Below are positions 9,495-18,561 of a stretch of 64,000 nt of DNA, piece after piece. The notes under the pieces are model-generated. The model did no database searches, had not been told where the DNA came from, and saw only the letters and a program-made list of their open reading frames with translations. Each line of letters opens with the position of its first letter. Positions within the stretch are counted from its first letter, which is position 1. This stretch comes from Methanomassiliicoccales archaeon PtaU1.Bin124 (lineage in GTDB: Archaea; Thermoplasmatota; Thermoplasmata; Methanomassiliicoccales; UBA472). Position numbers and translations under genes: made by a program. The stretch covers positions 186,001-250,000 of the forward strand of contig MVRC01000013.1 of assembly GCA_002067865.1 (NCBI GenBank). Direction: 5' to 3'.

Positions 9495-10808
9495 TTAAGC
9501 CCTGCCCAGCGTGGCCTTGATGTCCGCCTCGGGGGTGCTGCTCACATGCAGATCGAAGTTCTTCACCAGCACGTCCAGGATGTCGTTGTTCACCCATGCC
9601 GGGACGATCGGCCCGAGATAGATGCCCTTGACACCCGCCGCCAGGAGGCTCCACAAGATCGCCACCGCCTTCTGCTCCATCCAGCTGACGATCAGAGTGA
9701 GCGGGAGCTGGTTCACGTCGACCTTGAGGGCCGAGGCCAGGGCGGCGGCCACTTCCAATGCCACCACCGCATCGTTGCATTGTCCCACATCTATCAACCG
9801 GGGGATTCCTTCAATGTCGCCCAGGTCCATCTCGTTGAACCTGAACTTGCCGCAGGCCAAGGTCAGAACGATGGTGTCCTTGGGCAGCAGCTTGACGAAC
9901 TCGGTGTAATACTCGCCCGGCCTTCCGGGGCGGTCGCAGCCTCCCACCAGATAGATGCGGGATATCTTCCCCGCCTTGACCAGTTCCAGCAGCTTGGGGG
10001 CCACGCTGACCAAAGTGCTCAGGCCGAATCCGGTCGTCACATGCCCCTCGAGATTCTCTGGCAGATCGGGCAGGGTCTTGGCCTTGGCGATCACCTCGGA
10101 GAAATCGTACCCCTCGATTTGCTTCACGCCCGGCAGGGCGGCCGCGCCCAGGGTGAACATCCTGTCCTTGTATTCGTCCTTGGGCAGCAGCACGCAGTTC
10201 GACGTGCCGACGATGGCCACGTTCAAACTGGAGAAGAGGTTCTTCTGGTCGAACCAGGCCTTGCCCACGTTCCCGGCCAGATGTTTGTACTTGCGCAAGC
10301 CTGGATAGCCATGAGCGGGAAGCAGCTCGGAATGCGTGTACACATTGATCCCGGTCCCCTCCGTCTGTTTCAGCAGCTCCTCCAATGCCTTGAGCGAATG
10401 GCCGGTCGCGATGATCCCCCTTCCCTTCTTCGTTCCCACCGGAACGGAAACAGGGGTGGGCTCGCCATAATGATCGATATGCGCTTGCTTCAGCAATGCC
10501 ATCGCCTTCGTGTTCATCCTTCCAGCCTGCAAGGACATCTCGACCAGGCTGGAGGCATCGAAATTGACGTTGGTGAGCGTCGTGTACAAAGCCTTGGCCA
10601 GGAACGCATCGATCTCGGGATCGCTTCTTCCTAGCTCCTTGGCATGGTATGCATAGGCAGATACGCCCTTTAACGCGAAGACGAGGTTGTCTTGCAGCCT
10701 CGCGACCATGGGCGTCTTGCCGCATACCCCCATGACCGTGCATCCGGTCCCGTGGGCGGTCTGTGAGCACTGGTAGCAGAACATGTCCAATGGTTTCTCT
10801 TGGGTCAT
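9495..10808 (-). CDS. hcp: Hybrid cluster protein (hydroxylamine reductase type)
   Basis: A 437-residue Fe-S protein. N-terminal cysteines follow C-x2-C-x8-C-x5-C ([16 protein letters not shown]), which hold the cubane cluster. Ligands of the hybrid Fe-S-O cluster are visible as [24 protein letters not shown] and WMEQKA. Hcp reduces hydroxylamine in vitro; in cells it is linked to nitric oxide and nitrosative stress. The length fits the short class found in archaea and anaerobes rather than the 550-residue bacterial form. The ATG at 10808 follows GGTGA; a GTG 9 bases upstream (10817) would lie at the predicted transcription start. Confidence 0.94.
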   Translation of the reverse strand: MTQEKPLDMFCYQCSQTAHGTGCTVMGVCGKTPMVARLQDNLVFALKGVSAYAYHAKELGRSDPEIDAFLAKALYTTLTNVNFDASSLVEMSLQAGRMNTKAMALLKQAHIDHYGEPTPVSVPVGTKKGRGIIATGHSLKALEELLKQTEGTGINVYTHSELLPAHGYPGLRKYKHLAGNVGKAWFDQKNLFSSLNVAIVGTSNCVLLPKDEYKDRMFTLGAAALPGVKQIEGYDFSEVIAKAKTLPDLPENLEGHVTTGFGLSTLVSVAPKLLELVKAGKISRIYLVGGCDRPGRPGEYYTEFVKLLPKDTIVLTLACGKFRFNEMDLGDIEGIPRLIDVGQCNDAVVALEVAAALASALKVDVNQLPLTLIVSWMEQKAVAILWSLLAAGVKGIYLGPIVPAWVNNDILDVLVKNFDLHVSSTPEADIKATLGRA

Positions 10809-10838
10809 TGAGGTCACCAGAGGTTTCTACGTAGCTCG

Positions 10839-10849
10839 ATTTATAAAAA
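10839..10849 (-). promoter_or_regulatory. TATA element of hcp
   Basis: On the minus strand TTTTTTATAAATC is centred near 10844, predicting transcription start near 10818, about 10 bases before the hcp ATG. No obvious second operator was seen around it. Confidence 0.5.
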
Positions 10850-11127
10850 AACAGCAGTTGGGCACACAAAATGAACAACTAACTGGGAAAATGGTTTGGA
10901 AAGGGTTTGGACCGGCGGCCCTTCCCCCATTTCCTAAGGAATTCTCCTCCTATTGTTATGTCCCCTATCACCCTAAGGTGAACCCGCCCTTATCGAACGG
11001 TTGGGGCACCATTAACATCATCCATATTAAATACATCGCCTGTTTATAAAATGAGTATAAATAATAATGAACATAAGTGTGCGTTTAAGGAAAAAAATAA
11101 TTTATCGAAAACGATAGTCATTCCGTG
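10850..11127. other. Intergenic region between hcp and the 61-residue membrane protein
   Basis: About 280 bases without a supportable gene. It holds the upstream part of the hcp promoter, a short hairpin TCACC-CTAA-GGTGA near 10968, two A/T-rich TATA-like stretches around 11040-11070, and the promoter of the following small gene. The forward open frame 10783-11049 is rejected as coding: its composition is non-coding and it overlaps the hcp start. Confidence 0.5.
11097..11127 (+). promoter_or_regulatory. TATA box and TATCG-N4-CGATA inverted repeat before small membrane protein
   Basis: ATAATTTATC is centred near 11101, 26 bp before the ATG at 11128, so the transcript is probably leaderless. 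The inverted repeat TATCG AAAA CGATA (11103-11116) lies between TATA box and start, where a repressor would block initiation. Confidence 0.4.
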
Positions 11128-11313
11128 ATGAAGATGCGCAAGCTGACCGATATCGAGACCGGCCTTCTCCTAGGGACGGTGATCGCCATCATCATTTCCA
11201 ACATCTTCTACGCATATTCTGGCGATGCAGGGTTCTTCATCCTCATCATCTTAGGGGCTGGTCTGGGCTTCCTGCTCGGGGCAGGGATGAATCGTAAGAC
11301 CCAATTAGGATAA
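11128..11313 (+). CDS. Small two-helix membrane protein, function unknown
   Basis: A 61-residue protein with a short charged N-terminus (MKMRKLTDIETG) and two hydrophobic stretches, about residues 10-28 and 35-52, the second rich in glycine (ILGAGLGFLLGAG). It ends in a basic tail. I do not recognise the family. The ATG at 11128 is chosen because it sits at the transcription start predicted from the TATA box; a GTG one codon earlier is equally open. Confidence 0.6.
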   Translation: MKMRKLTDIETGLLLGTVIAIIISNIFYAYSGDAGFFILIILGAGLGFLLGAGMNRKTQLG

Positions 11314-11413
11314 ACGAATCCCAATTTGACACGATTATGTCCGTCCAGCATGGCACTCGGCCGATTGTTTTATTATGCCACCCTCTAATCATCGAAGCCG
11401 AACGGGATAAATC

Positions 11414-11947
11414 ATGCCAGACATAAGGCAGAGAGTCGAGGAGGACAGGGGGCTCCTCAAGAAGATCCAGATGGTCATCCCTGGGTATCGTGGCTACCGC
11501 ATTCGCGAGGACCTGCGCGACTCAGACAAGATGCTGCGCATGGAGCTCGCAAAGAAGCTCGCGCTGCAGCGGAAGCAGCTGGAGGAATCTCGAGAGGAGA
11601 TCGTCCAATCCATGCCCATGAGCAAGAGCCTCGTGGCCATAGGGGGCGTCATCAGCCAGTACAAGAAGGTAGAGGGCGTGATGGTGCACAGCGACTCTGG
11701 TTACTCCGGGTTCGCTGCGGACGTGCAGTTCAAGCAGGAAGAGATGAACCAGCTCTATGATTACGACATCAGCATCTTGGAGAACATCCAGTTCATCGAT
11801 CAGGCGATCGGCGAGCTGCGCTCTGCCATCACCGGCGAGCAGGATGCGGAGATCAAGAGCTCGGTGAAGGCGGTAAAGATGCGCTTGACCGGTTTGGAGG
11901 AGAAGTTCGCCAAGCGGCAGGCGGTCATATCTGGCACAGGATTGTGA
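11414..11947 (+). CDS. Helical protein of unknown function, first gene of the SPFH cluster
   Basis: A 177-residue soluble protein, mostly alpha-helical with heptad-like charge patterns (about 30-65 and 110-175). No catalytic motif or membrane segment is visible. It has a basic patch near GYRGYRIREDLRDSDK. It stands 4 bp before the SPFH protein gene, as a short helical partner would. In bacterial SPFH/zinc-ribbon operons of the ydjFGHI kind, the gene in the corresponding position encodes the coiled-coil membrane-stress protein PspA. Sequence similarity to PspA is not evident by eye, so an analogous role is only a suggestion. Confidence 0.72.
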   Translation: MPDIRQRVEEDRGLLKKIQMVIPGYRGYRIREDLRDSDKMLRMELAKKLALQRKQLEESREEIVQSMPMSKSLVAIGGVISQYKKVEGVMVHSDSGYSGFAADVQFKQEEMNQLYDYDISILENIQFIDQAIGELRSAITGEQDAEIKSSVKAVKMRLTGLEEKFAKRQAVISGTGL

Positions 11948-11951
11948 AACA

Positions 11952-13070
11952 ATGAGCGTAATCGGATCAGAGACCTTCCAGTGGGAGGACAGCAACAAAC
12001 GCGGCAACATCATGTACAGGCTGCCGCGCAACATCAGGCTCAACGATAACATCGTCGTCAGGGAGGACGAGATCGCCGTCTTCTACAGGGACGGCAAGAC
12101 GATGGCCTACTTCGACCGGCCGGACAGGTACGCCCTGACCAGCCAGAACGCCCCGATCGTCGGCGCGTTGGTCAAGATGCTGTCGGGCGTGGAGCAGAAG
12201 GCGGATGTCATCTATCTGCAGAAACGCGCCTTCGATGGCAAGTTCGGCTCCAAGCAGCCCTACCAGTTCCGCGACAAGGAGTTCGGAATGGTCAACCTCA
12301 GGGTGTTCGGGGAGTTCCGTTACAAGGTGGCAGGGCCGGAGAACTTCGTGAACCAGTTCGTCGGTACCTTCAACTTCGCCACCTCCGCCGAGGTGGAGGA
12401 GCGCATCAAGGAACAGATGGTCATCCTGGTCTACAACTCCATAGGGGAGCTGAAGAACGAGGGCATGGGCGTGGCCGACCTGGCCGCCAGCCTGATGAAC
12501 ATCGAGCAGGTGGTGCTCTCTAAGTCGAACGACCACTTCGCCCAGTACGGCGTAGGGATCGACAAGGTCTCCGGACTTTACATCTCCCTGCCGGAAGAGG
12601 TGCAGAAGGCGGTCGACACGCGCGCCTCCATGCAGGTGGTCGGGGCCAATTACATGCAGTACCAGACCGGCCAGTCCATGAGGGATGCCGCCAACAACCC
12701 GTCCGGAGGGGCGGCTGGGGTGGGCGTCGGCGTGGGCGCAGGTATCGGCATGGGCTACACCATGATGGACTCGATGAAGCAGGCGAACTCCCAGCCGGCA
12801 CCGGGCCAGGCACCAGCCGCCGGCCCTTCCGTTCTATGTCCCAAGTGCGGGGCGCAGAACGCCGCCGGGGCTAAGTTCTGCTCGAACTGCGGCGGAAAGA
12901 TGACGGTTGACAAGGTCGCCTGCCCCAAGTGCGGGGCGCAGATCAACGCCGATTCGAAGTTCTGTCCGGAATGCGGCACCAGCATGGCAAAGAAGAAGTG
13001 CCCCAAGTGCGGGGCTGAGGTGGCAGCAGGAGCGAAGTTCTGCCCCGAGTGCGGCACCACCGTCAACTGA
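11952..13070 (+). CDS. SPFH/band-7 protein with three C-terminal zinc ribbons (YdjI type)
   Basis: A 372-residue protein. Residues about 20-220 form an SPFH (stomatin/prohibitin) domain of the class called virion-core-protein-like (MYRLPRNIRLNDNIVVREDE, later VRVFGEFRYKV-like strand LRVFGEFRYKV). A glycine-rich flexible or membrane-touching stretch follows (about 235-262, GVGVGVGAGIGMGY). Residues about 292-372 carry three zinc ribbons, each C-x2-C...C-x2-C (LCPKCG/CSNCG, ACPKCG/CPECG, KCPKCG/CPECG). Such proteins form oligomeric scaffolds at the membrane and are linked to envelope stress. It is the core gene of the block 11414-22067. Confidence 0.85.
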   Translation: MSVIGSETFQWEDSNKRGNIMYRLPRNIRLNDNIVVREDEIAVFYRDGKTMAYFDRPDRYALTSQNAPIVGALVKMLSGVEQKADVIYLQKRAFDGKFGSKQPYQFRDKEFGMVNLRVFGEFRYKVAGPENFVNQFVGTFNFATSAEVEERIKEQMVILVYNSIGELKNEGMGVADLAASLMNIEQVVLSKSNDHFAQYGVGIDKVSGLYISLPEEVQKAVDTRASMQVVGANYMQYQTGQSMRDAANNPSGGAAGVGVGVGAGIGMGYTMMDSMKQANSQPAPGQAPAAGPSVLCPKCGAQNAAGAKFCSNCGGKMTVDKVACPKCGAQINADSKFCPECGTSMAKKKCPKCGAEVAAGAKFCPECGTTVN

Positions 13071-13079
13071 GGCCTGGGC

Positions 13080-13823
13080 ATGGCGTCGTTCAATTGCCCT
13101 AAATGCGGTGCAGCGGTAGAGTTCGAGGTAAAGGACAAGTTCGTCCGGTGCAGGTATTGCTCCTCGGACATCTACATCGACAGGACAGGGGCAGGGTTCT
13201 ACTACATCCTGCCGTTCGCCATGGACGAGAACACAGCCATCGGCACGTTCCGCCGGTGGGCCGGTGGCTCGACCAAGGCCAAGGACCTGGACAAGTTCGC
13301 CCAGATCACCGGCACGAAGCGCCAGTACTTCCCCGTCTATCTCTTCAAGCGGGACGTGAACGGGGTGGACCAGGTGTTCGTGGAACCGGCGGCGTCGACC
13401 ACGTTGCCGGGTCTGCACTCGCTGAAGGTGCCTGGCGGCGACATGCGCATATTCGACCAGACCTTCTCCGTCGGCAGCGCGGAGATGGTGAAGCCTGACA
13501 TCGAGATGCTGCCCTATCTGAATCAGATGCCTGGAACCGCCAAGGAGCAGGCTCTGGTCTATTTCCCCATATACCTGATGGAATATTCGTTCGGAGGGAA
13601 GAGCTGGAGCGCGGTCATCTCGGCCACCTCGGGCGAGGTCTTCACCGCCGAATACCCGACCCGTTCGTCCACCATCTACCAGACGGTGGCGGTGGGAGGG
13701 TTCCTGGCCTTCCTGGCGGAGGGTCTGATCGCGACACAGAGCCTGGCCATCGGCCTGGCGCTGATGGGCCTGACCGTGGTGGGATTGTTCGCAGGCTCGT
13801 ACATGGTCGCCAAGAGGATGTGA
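13080..13823 (+). CDS. Zinc-ribbon membrane protein of the SPFH cluster (paralog 1)
   Basis: A 247-residue protein: an N-terminal zinc ribbon (CPKCGA..CRYCSS, residues 5-27), a central soluble domain of about 150 residues, and two C-terminal membrane segments (about 202-220 and 224-241). It shares this architecture with the next gene, including a V/YFPIYL motif in the central domain, and so is a paralog. YdjG, the partner of the bacterial SPFH protein YdjI, also combines a TFIIB-like ribbon with membrane segments. It starts 9 bp after the SPFH gene, and translation is probably coupled in one operon. Confidence 0.78.
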   Translation: MASFNCPKCGAAVEFEVKDKFVRCRYCSSDIYIDRTGAGFYYILPFAMDENTAIGTFRRWAGGSTKAKDLDKFAQITGTKRQYFPVYLFKRDVNGVDQVFVEPAASTTLPGLHSLKVPGGDMRIFDQTFSVGSAEMVKPDIEMLPYLNQMPGTAKEQALVYFPIYLMEYSFGGKSWSAVISATSGEVFTAEYPTRSSTIYQTVAVGGFLAFLAEGLIATQSLAIGLALMGLTVVGLFAGSYMVAKRM

Positions 13824-13827
13824 TCTC

Positions 13828-14838
13828 ATGGGCATACAAATCGGTCTGAACTGTCCCGCCTGCGGCGGCTCGCTCGATATGGCGGAGGGAGAGAACGTGG
13901 TGAACTGCAAGTACTGCTCCTCCACGCTCTACATCGAGGGGGATGCCGGGGTCACGACCATCGCCTTCAAGAACAAGATCCAGAGGACCGTGGCCGAGCA
14001 GGCCAAGGACTCCTGGTTCCGCAAGGGGTTCAAGGCGAGGGACCTGCCCCGTTCCGCCAAGCTGCTGGAAGTGTATCCTATCTATCTGCCGTTCTGGTAC
14101 TCCAACATCCGGGTCATGGGTTGGATCTGCGGGTATGAGGAGCGCACCTACAGCGATGGCAAGGGCCACACCCGCACCGAGCGCATACCGAAGGAGGAGA
14201 TGGTGCTGCAGGAGTACCGCCGCTCCGAGATCGCCTGCGACCCCGGTGACCTGGGCATCAAGTTCCTCCGCAACATGGACGGCGAGTCCAGCTTCGAGGA
14301 CTTCGAGATGATCCCGACCTACGAGGCGACGACCAGCAAGGACGATTCGTTGGACCGCATGAAGGCGCAGGCGCTCTCCGACGCCAGGAGGGCGGCTAAC
14401 GTGCCTCATGTCACGTTCGAGAAGGTGCATGTCATGCCGCGCAGCCTGAGCATGGTCTATTACCCGGTATGGGTGGTCCGATACAGCTACCGCGACAGGA
14501 TGTACATCTACACCATCGATGGGGTCTCTGGCCAGGTAATATCCGGCCGGGCTCCTGGAGACCCGTTGTTCCAAGGTCTGGCCATCACAATCGGCACATC
14601 TGTGGGCGGGCTCATCGCCGCCGGCGGGCTGATCATCGCCAGTACCGGAACTGAAAATTCAGCTGCTTTCGGGATAGGTGGCGTCATCGTCGGGGCCATC
14701 ATCACCTTCGGCGCTTACCTGTTCTTCCGCCACGGCTCTGAGATCATCGAGGGCGACTTCTCCGACAAGAAGTATGGGCTGGGAGGTCTCGGGAACATCG
14801 GCAAGGAGATCGGCAACATGGTGGGAGGCGGGTTCTGA
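13828..14838 (+). CDS. Zinc-ribbon membrane protein of the SPFH cluster (paralog 2)
   Basis: A 336-residue paralog of the preceding protein. N-terminal ribbon CPACGG..CKYCSS (residues 9-31), the same VYPIYLPFWY motif in the central domain (about residue 84), an inserted charged region (about 100-180), then two hydrophobic segments (about 250-290) and a glycine-rich cytoplasmic tail (KKYGLGGLGNIG). It begins 4 bp after paralog 1 and its stop overlaps the start of the next gene (TGATG at 14836-14840). Function is unknown; the gene order suggests a membrane-anchored partner of the SPFH scaffold. Confidence 0.78.
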   Translation: MGIQIGLNCPACGGSLDMAEGENVVNCKYCSSTLYIEGDAGVTTIAFKNKIQRTVAEQAKDSWFRKGFKARDLPRSAKLLEVYPIYLPFWYSNIRVMGWICGYEERTYSDGKGHTRTERIPKEEMVLQEYRRSEIACDPGDLGIKFLRNMDGESSFEDFEMIPTYEATTSKDDSLDRMKAQALSDARRAANVPHVTFEKVHVMPRSLSMVYYPVWVVRYSYRDRMYIYTIDGVSGQVISGRAPGDPLFQGLAITIGTSVGGLIAAGGLIIASTGTENSAAFGIGGVIVGAIITFGAYLFFRHGSEIIEGDFSDKKYGLGGLGNIGKEIGNMVGGGF

Positions 14839-15428
14839 TGAAGGTCATCCAGGTCACTTGCCCCAACTGCCATCAGCCGGTCATCAACAAGTTCGTGGAC
14901 CGGGTCTTCTGGTGCGACAAGTGCAACACCATGCACACCAGGAACGGCGGGACCAAGGTGCTGGACATCGAGATCGGGAACTACAACCCGAGCATCCCCG
15001 GTCAGGTCACGTACATGCCGTTCTGGCGAGTGTGGGCGAACTTCGCCATCCATCAGAGCAACTCGTCGGGCGGGACGTTCCACAAGCTGGGCAAGTTCCT
15101 CAGGGGAGATTCGAACCAGGGGTCACTGTTCATCTTCGTCCCGGCCATGGAGCTCAACATCGGCACGTTCAAGAACATGGCGATCAACATGACGCTCGAG
15201 GCGCCACGATACGCCACGCGCATGGACTTCGCCAACCTGCCCCGCTCCCCGGTCAAGATGACCAAGGAGGAATCGTTCCAGGCGGCCGATTTCGTGTTCG
15301 TCACCATGGAGGCGGACAAGCCCGGCATCCTGCAGCAGCTGGACTATACCCTGGACGTACAGGACGCCAGGTTGGTGTACCTGCCGTTCATCGTCGGACA
15401 GGATGGCATAATGCACCCCGCTTGGTGA
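14838..15428 (+). CDS. Zinc-ribbon protein of the SPFH cluster (paralog 3, soluble)
   Basis: A 196-residue protein with an N-terminal ribbon (CPNCHQ..CDKCNT, residues 8-31) and a central domain related to the two upstream proteins (VTYMPFWRVWANF corresponds to their VYPIYLPFWY segment; the C-terminus repeats a YLPFIVG strand). It lacks the membrane helices of paralogs 1 and 2. Its start overlaps the stop of paralog 2, so translation is coupled. No enzyme motif is visible. Confidence 0.75.
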   Translation: MKVIQVTCPNCHQPVINKFVDRVFWCDKCNTMHTRNGGTKVLDIEIGNYNPSIPGQVTYMPFWRVWANFAIHQSNSSGGTFHKLGKFLRGDSNQGSLFIFVPAMELNIGTFKNMAINMTLEAPRYATRMDFANLPRSPVKMTKEESFQAADFVFVTMEADKPGILQQLDYTLDVQDARLVYLPFIVGQDGIMHPAW

Positions 15429-15458
15429 TTTATACCGGTCTGGAGATTAGGGTTCCGT

Positions 15459-18400
15459 ATGGAGGGCACCGCCGCGACCATCACCCGAAAGGTAGCGGTC
15501 CTGCTCTTACTGGCGGCCCTGATCTCCCCCATCTATTTTTCGATCGATGGGAGCGGGGCGGCCGCGGTCACTAACACTTCATATGTGGAGACGTTCGACG
15601 GTGTGGCGACCGGAACCACCGACGATTTCGGTGATGTGCACCTCTCCTCCTCCGCCAACGCCGACCTGGTCGTGCTTGATGGGCGCCTTTGGATCATGTA
15701 CCGGGGGAACGAGAGCAGGGAGATCATGCGCTTCTCACCGCACTGGGGCGGTGGGGGATGGAACCTTTCCTTCGAGGCATACACCCCTAGGGAAGGAAGC
15801 TCGTACTATGGCGTGGGTCACAAGCCAGGCAAGTATGGCCTCTCTGCCCTGCTGGCCGATGCAGACGGAAGGATCGTCGCTGGTGTCCAGCTGAGGGCCG
15901 GGGACAACGGTCCCGACGGTGAAGGCGTCTACATCCTGAACGGGGAAAAATGGGTCAGGCTGGTTTCGGACATCTTGCCGGCATATCCTCACTCCGGCAA
16001 CACCAACGGATATGATCCGGACCTGTATCGGGTCGGAATGTCGTTGATAGAGGACAACATATTGCTGATCACCGTCTTCCATACCAAGGCCGGATCGGTC
16101 CTTTCCTCACTAGTGATGTTGAATTCCCACCCCGTTCCGGAGCTGATATTCCACGACGATGTGGGCATCATGCCTCTGGTCACATCCGCTGGCAACTACG
16201 GTGAGAACGGCGGCTGGTTCGTCGACGACCTGGCCATCCGCCCCTCCGGTATGGCCTGGCCCGAGGTTTCGCCTGCTTACGAATATGTGAATATCAACGA
16301 CCCGTTGTGGCTCAGCGTCAAGGACGAGCAGGGAAGAGCATGGCCAGTGAACGAGCTTAACGTCAGGATCGGCGGCGTACCTGCTCTCTTTTCTTCCGAT
16401 GACAAGAGATGGAAGGTCTCGATCGATAGGGAGGTCGATTGGGCCAGATCGACGAGCTATGCCGTCATCGCCTCGGGGATCGCGGTCATCGGCAACATCG
16501 ATGTCACCACCACGACCGATGTCGAAGGGATCAGCATATCGAGATGGTGGAACGGATGGAGCTGGGCGACGGTCTTTGGACTGGACGATTGCAGCGGACC
16601 GGAATCGGCCCAGTACTTCTTTCAAGGGTTCGACCATCCATATACCGCATATGTCTTCTCCTTGAGCGGCTCGTCCGACACGGTCTTGGCGGACCATGGC
16701 GAGATCGCCCTGCACTATCCTCATGATTATTACACCTGGATGAAGAAGACCTGGTCCGAATCGGTCAGTTCCGCACGGAACGCCATGGCCTCATTCCGCG
16801 AAAAATATGCATGCGCCAGCATCTGGGACGATCCGGGGCATGGGGGCAGAGGTGGGACGTTCATCTCATTGGCGAATCCGGGCAATTCGGCCACATACGC
16901 CATGATGTACGCGCAGTACCTGAACGGCGTTCGTATCGAAGGCAGGGGCTCGACCCTGGTGAACGGGGTCCCGGGAAACGCCTCCCTCCTCGGCTCCTAT
17001 TATGTGCAGGGGGGCAGCTGGCATACCACCCCGGGCGCATGCTGGGACCCGTTCGAGCCGGAGCAGCTGATGGACGCATCGAGACAATGGTCGCTGGACT
17101 ATCCCAACATCGACGCCGCGCAGATGAGATCGTTCCTGGGCGATTTCGCCGACAATGGCGGGCTGCTGAGGGTATATGGCCATCCTGATTATTCCCTGAC
17201 CTCCCCGACCTACAACGAGGTCTCCAAGATGCTGCGGTGGATATGTAACTCCAAGACCGATGGAACGCCCGAGAACTGGAAGGCGACCGACGGCGAGGCG
17301 GCCAGTTACATCTATTCCCGTCATACCACCTCGCTGATCAGGGACCTGTCCATCAATTCCGGTACCGTGGTCATGGATGTGGCGAGGAAGGACCCGAAGG
17401 CGGCGGGCTACTGGAACACGCCAGTGACGGTCGATATCGACCTCAGCCTGTACAACATCAGGGATGTGAAGGTGATCGATGGAGGAAGGACGTTCTCCAT
17501 GCTGGACGGGACGCTGAAGAACTTGGACGGCGCCAGGGAGATGGCGGTCGGATACGATATCCGGGACAACCACCTCTACATATCGCACTTCTTCAACTCC
17601 TCCGCCAAGATCGTGCTCGAGCTCTCCACCCCGATCATCATCAATGAGCCCTTCCACGTGGGGCTGGTCGGTCAGCTCTACAACTGGACCGCCATCGCGT
17701 CCAAGCCGAACAAGGGGCCTTCGACCTGGCATCTCGATCAGGGGGCGGACGCGTTCCTTCGCATCGACCGTTCTAACGACACCAGCTGCACCATCAGCGG
17801 CATCCCCTCTCAGCCTGGCGAGTATCATATCGTCCTGAGGGTCGGTGACAATGATAGCACGTACACGCTGGAATGGACGCTGCGCATCGGCACGGAACCG
17901 GACGATGTCCTTCCCTCGACCGTGCTCCTGAACGCCCCGACCCGATTCTGGATGAAAGCACCCTACATCATCGCACTGGAAGCGAACGATACCTGGAGCG
18001 GAGTGGCACGCACGATGTTCGCCATCGATGACCATCCTTTCGATGTGTACACGTCGGAGTTCACCATCGCGGAGGATGGATTCCACACACTGACCTACTA
18101 TTCCATCGACTGGTGGGGGAACGTGGAGAACAGCACCACGGTCCGCTTCGGCATCGATACCGTGGCCCCGTCCGTTTCCTTCGATCAGGTGAACGGTGTG
18201 CTTCTGCCGAGAGATGTGGCGTATATCGGTTTCCGGGCGGTGGACGTCACATCGCAGGTGAGGTCCGTCGTGGTAAGGGTCGATTCGTCCAATGGGGCGC
18301 TATACAGCGAGGATGGGGTCATCGATCTTACAGGATATCGCGGTGCGCACAACATCACGGTCGTAACGGAGGACGGGGCGGGGAACATCAACACCTCCTA

Positions 18401-18524
18401 CCTGGAGGTGCGCATCTCTTCCATCGCATCGTACAGCAGGATGGACATGGTGCCCTTCTTCATCGGGTCCCTGCTGATGGTCGGGATCATCGCGCTGGCA
18501 GTTCGTCGGATGATAAGCCGATGA
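15459..18524 (+). CDS. Large secreted, membrane-anchored surface protein with Ig-like domains
   Basis: A 1021-residue protein: signal peptide (residues about 10-36, LLLLAALISPIYFSI), an N-terminal beta-sandwich of lectin/concanavalin type (about 40-260), a central region (about 355-640) reminiscent of polysaccharide deacetylase-like barrels (FGLDDCSG, then WDDPGHGGRGG), an Ig-type domain near 730-810 (PFHVGLVGQLYNWTA), a chitobiase-like Ig domain (about 820-920), and a single C-terminal helix followed by RRMISR, which anchors it in the membrane. It probably binds or processes surface glycans. It follows the zinc-ribbon genes after 30 bp; whether it belongs to the same system is unclear. A T-run (18528-18535) follows its stop. 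Confidence 0.75.
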   Translation: MEGTAATITRKVAVLLLLAALISPIYFSIDGSGAAAVTNTSYVETFDGVATGTTDDFGDVHLSSSANADLVVLDGRLWIMYRGNESREIMRFSPHWGGGGWNLSFEAYTPREGSSYYGVGHKPGKYGLSALLADADGRIVAGVQLRAGDNGPDGEGVYILNGEKWVRLVSDILPAYPHSGNTNGYDPDLYRVGMSLIEDNILLITVFHTKAGSVLSSLVMLNSHPVPELIFHDDVGIMPLVTSAGNYGENGGWFVDDLAIRPSGMAWPEVSPAYEYVNINDPLWLSVKDEQGRAWPVNELNVRIGGVPALFSSDDKRWKVSIDREVDWARSTSYAVIASGIAVIGNIDVTTTTDVEGISISRWWNGWSWATVFGLDDCSGPESAQYFFQGFDHPYTAYVFSLSGSSDTVLADHGEIALHYPHDYYTWMKKTWSESVSSARNAMASFREKYACASIWDDPGHGGRGGTFISLANPGNSATYAMMYAQYLNGVRIEGRGSTLVNGVPGNASLLGSYYVQGGSWHTTPGACWDPFEPEQLMDASRQWSLDYPNIDAAQMRSFLGDFADNGGLLRVYGHPDYSLTSPTYNEVSKMLRWICNSKTDGTPENWKATDGEAASYIYSRHTTSLIRDLSINSGTVVMDVARKDPKAAGYWNTPVTVDIDLSLYNIRDVKVIDGGRTFSMLDGTLKNLDGAREMAVGYDIRDNHLYISHFFNSSAKIVLELSTPIIINEPFHVGLVGQLYNWTAIASKPNKGPSTWHLDQGADAFLRIDRSNDTSCTISGIPSQPGEYHIVLRVGDNDSTYTLEWTLRIGTEPDDVLPSTVLLNAPTRFWMKAPYIIALEANDTWSGVARTMFAIDDHPFDVYTSEFTIAEDGFHTLTYYSIDWWGNVENSTTVRFGIDTVAPSVSFDQVNGVLLPRDVAYIGFRAVDVTSQVRSVVVRVDSSNGALYSEDGVIDLTGYRGAHNITVVTEDGAGNINTSYLEVRISSIASYSRMDMVPFFIGSLLMVGIIALAVRRMISR

Positions 18525-18527
18525 TAA

Positions 18528-18535
18528 GTTTTTTT
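18528..18535 (+). terminator. T-run after the large surface protein gene
   Basis: GTTTTTTTAACG directly follows the stop codon. Archaeal termination uses such U-rich stretches. The same A/T block could serve as the TATA element for the LemA gene at 18562, which it precedes by about 28 bp. Confidence 0.35.
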
Positions 18536-18561
18536 AACGTACATCATGTTATGATGCGACC

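Noticed and set aside
10783-11049. An 88-codon plus-strand frame starting inside hcp and crossing its promoter
   Set aside because: It overlaps the hcp start and TATA box, and its peptide ends in low-complexity A/T-derived sequence.
12834-13068. Repeated DNA as a possible CRISPR or satellite repeat
   Set aside because: The repeats code for three zinc ribbons in frame; the same holds for the Ig repeats at 40900-42400.
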